From the NCBI GenBank assembly GCA_016196035.1, contig JACPYM010000058.1, positions 1 to 44,170 on the forward strand: 44,170 bases of DNA, read 5' to 3'. A model generated the notes under the pieces. The model saw only the letters and a list, made by a program, of their open reading frames with translations. It had not been told where the DNA came from and did no database searches. This DNA is from Acidobacteriota bacterium (GTDB lineage Bacteria > Acidobacteriota > Blastocatellia > RBC074). The position numbers were made by a program, and so were the translations under genes. Of the stretch, positions 44,013 to 44,170 are shown one piece after another (the stretch's first letter is position 1; every line of letters starts with the position of its first letter).

Positions 44013-44170
44013 GTGTTGAAGAAGCTTTCAAAATTTATTCTCTGCTGTTTGTTGCTCATTCTCTTTTCCACTTGCGCCTGGAAGGCCGTTGACGCCGTGG
44101 CCGAATCCACTTCCGCCACGCCTGCGTCGCAGGAAAACCCTGCCGCCACACTGCCCGCGCCGCCCAAACC
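44013..44170 (+). CDS. Exported protein, N-terminal part only (runs off window)
   Basis: An open frame starts at GTG (44013), directly followed by a TTG, and stays open to the window end. The first residues, LKKLSKFILCCLLLILFSTC, are a strong signal sequence that may end in a lipoprotein Cys. An Ala/Ser/Thr/Pro-rich region follows. There is no ATG in frame after an upstream stop (43989-43991) and no clear ribosome site, so the exact start is uncertain. No function can be given from 52 codons. Confidence 0.6.
   Translation, partial: MLKKLSKFILCCLLLILFSTCAWKAVDAVAESTSATPASQENPAATLPAPPK

Overview
The window looks like a chromosomal segment of an acidobacterium, probably close to the Solibacter or Blastocatellia groups. 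The evidence is a GC-rich composition, a sigma factor of the ECF-like type paired with a Ser/Thr kinase fused to a TolB/WD40-type propeller, Solibacter-type TIGR03437 surface domains, a DUF1800/DUF1501 pair, and many large secreted repeat proteins. This placement is inferred from gene content only; there is no rRNA or other marker gene in the window.

Layout. Positions 1-500 hold nested long hairpins. Positions 499-4660 (minus) are a three-gene regulatory operon: ECF-like sigma factor, membrane Ser/Thr kinase, small unknown protein. Positions 5149-7317 (plus) encode three small exported proteins. Positions 7512-12386 hold a decayed FAD-oxidase fragment, a DUF3303 protein, an Asp-box propeller protein and two SnoaL-like proteins. 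Positions 12478-18492 encode a 2004-residue exported protein with a CSLREA motif, beta-helix, cohesin-like, dockerin-like and FG-GAP parts. Positions 18754-31170 look like a catabolic neighbourhood (ThuA-like, DMT permease, PhyH oxygenase, two sugar-isomerase-like TIM barrels, Gfo/Idh/MocA oxidoreductase, amidohydrolase, ceramidase-like protein, alpha/beta hydrolase), interrupted by a secreted protein plus matrixin protease pair. Positions 31338-35293 (minus) are the DUF1800-DUF1501 operon. Positions 36332-40801 encode a 1489-residue surface protein with thirteen Asp-box repeats. The right end has a SPOR-domain protein, a rhodanese lipoprotein and the start of another exported protein.

Two things stand out. 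First, the rhodanese gene at 43040-43657 (minus) is interrupted by one in-frame TGA exactly in the active-site loop (Cys-Ser-TGA-Pro). The reading frame continues with perfectly normal rhodanese sequence, and a compact stem-loop of bacterial SECIS geometry follows the TGA. It is best read as a selenoprotein with Sec at residue 133. Second, most intergenic gaps carry a long inverted repeat (about 15 to 37 bp arms, often near perfect). Several belong to recognisable families that recur within the window, some have arms built of 7-, 8- or 9-bp tandem units, some are nested inside others, and some overlap gene ends. These look like a dense population of small palindromic mobile or regulatory elements.

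No rRNA, tRNA, CRISPR array, integrase or transposase gene was seen.
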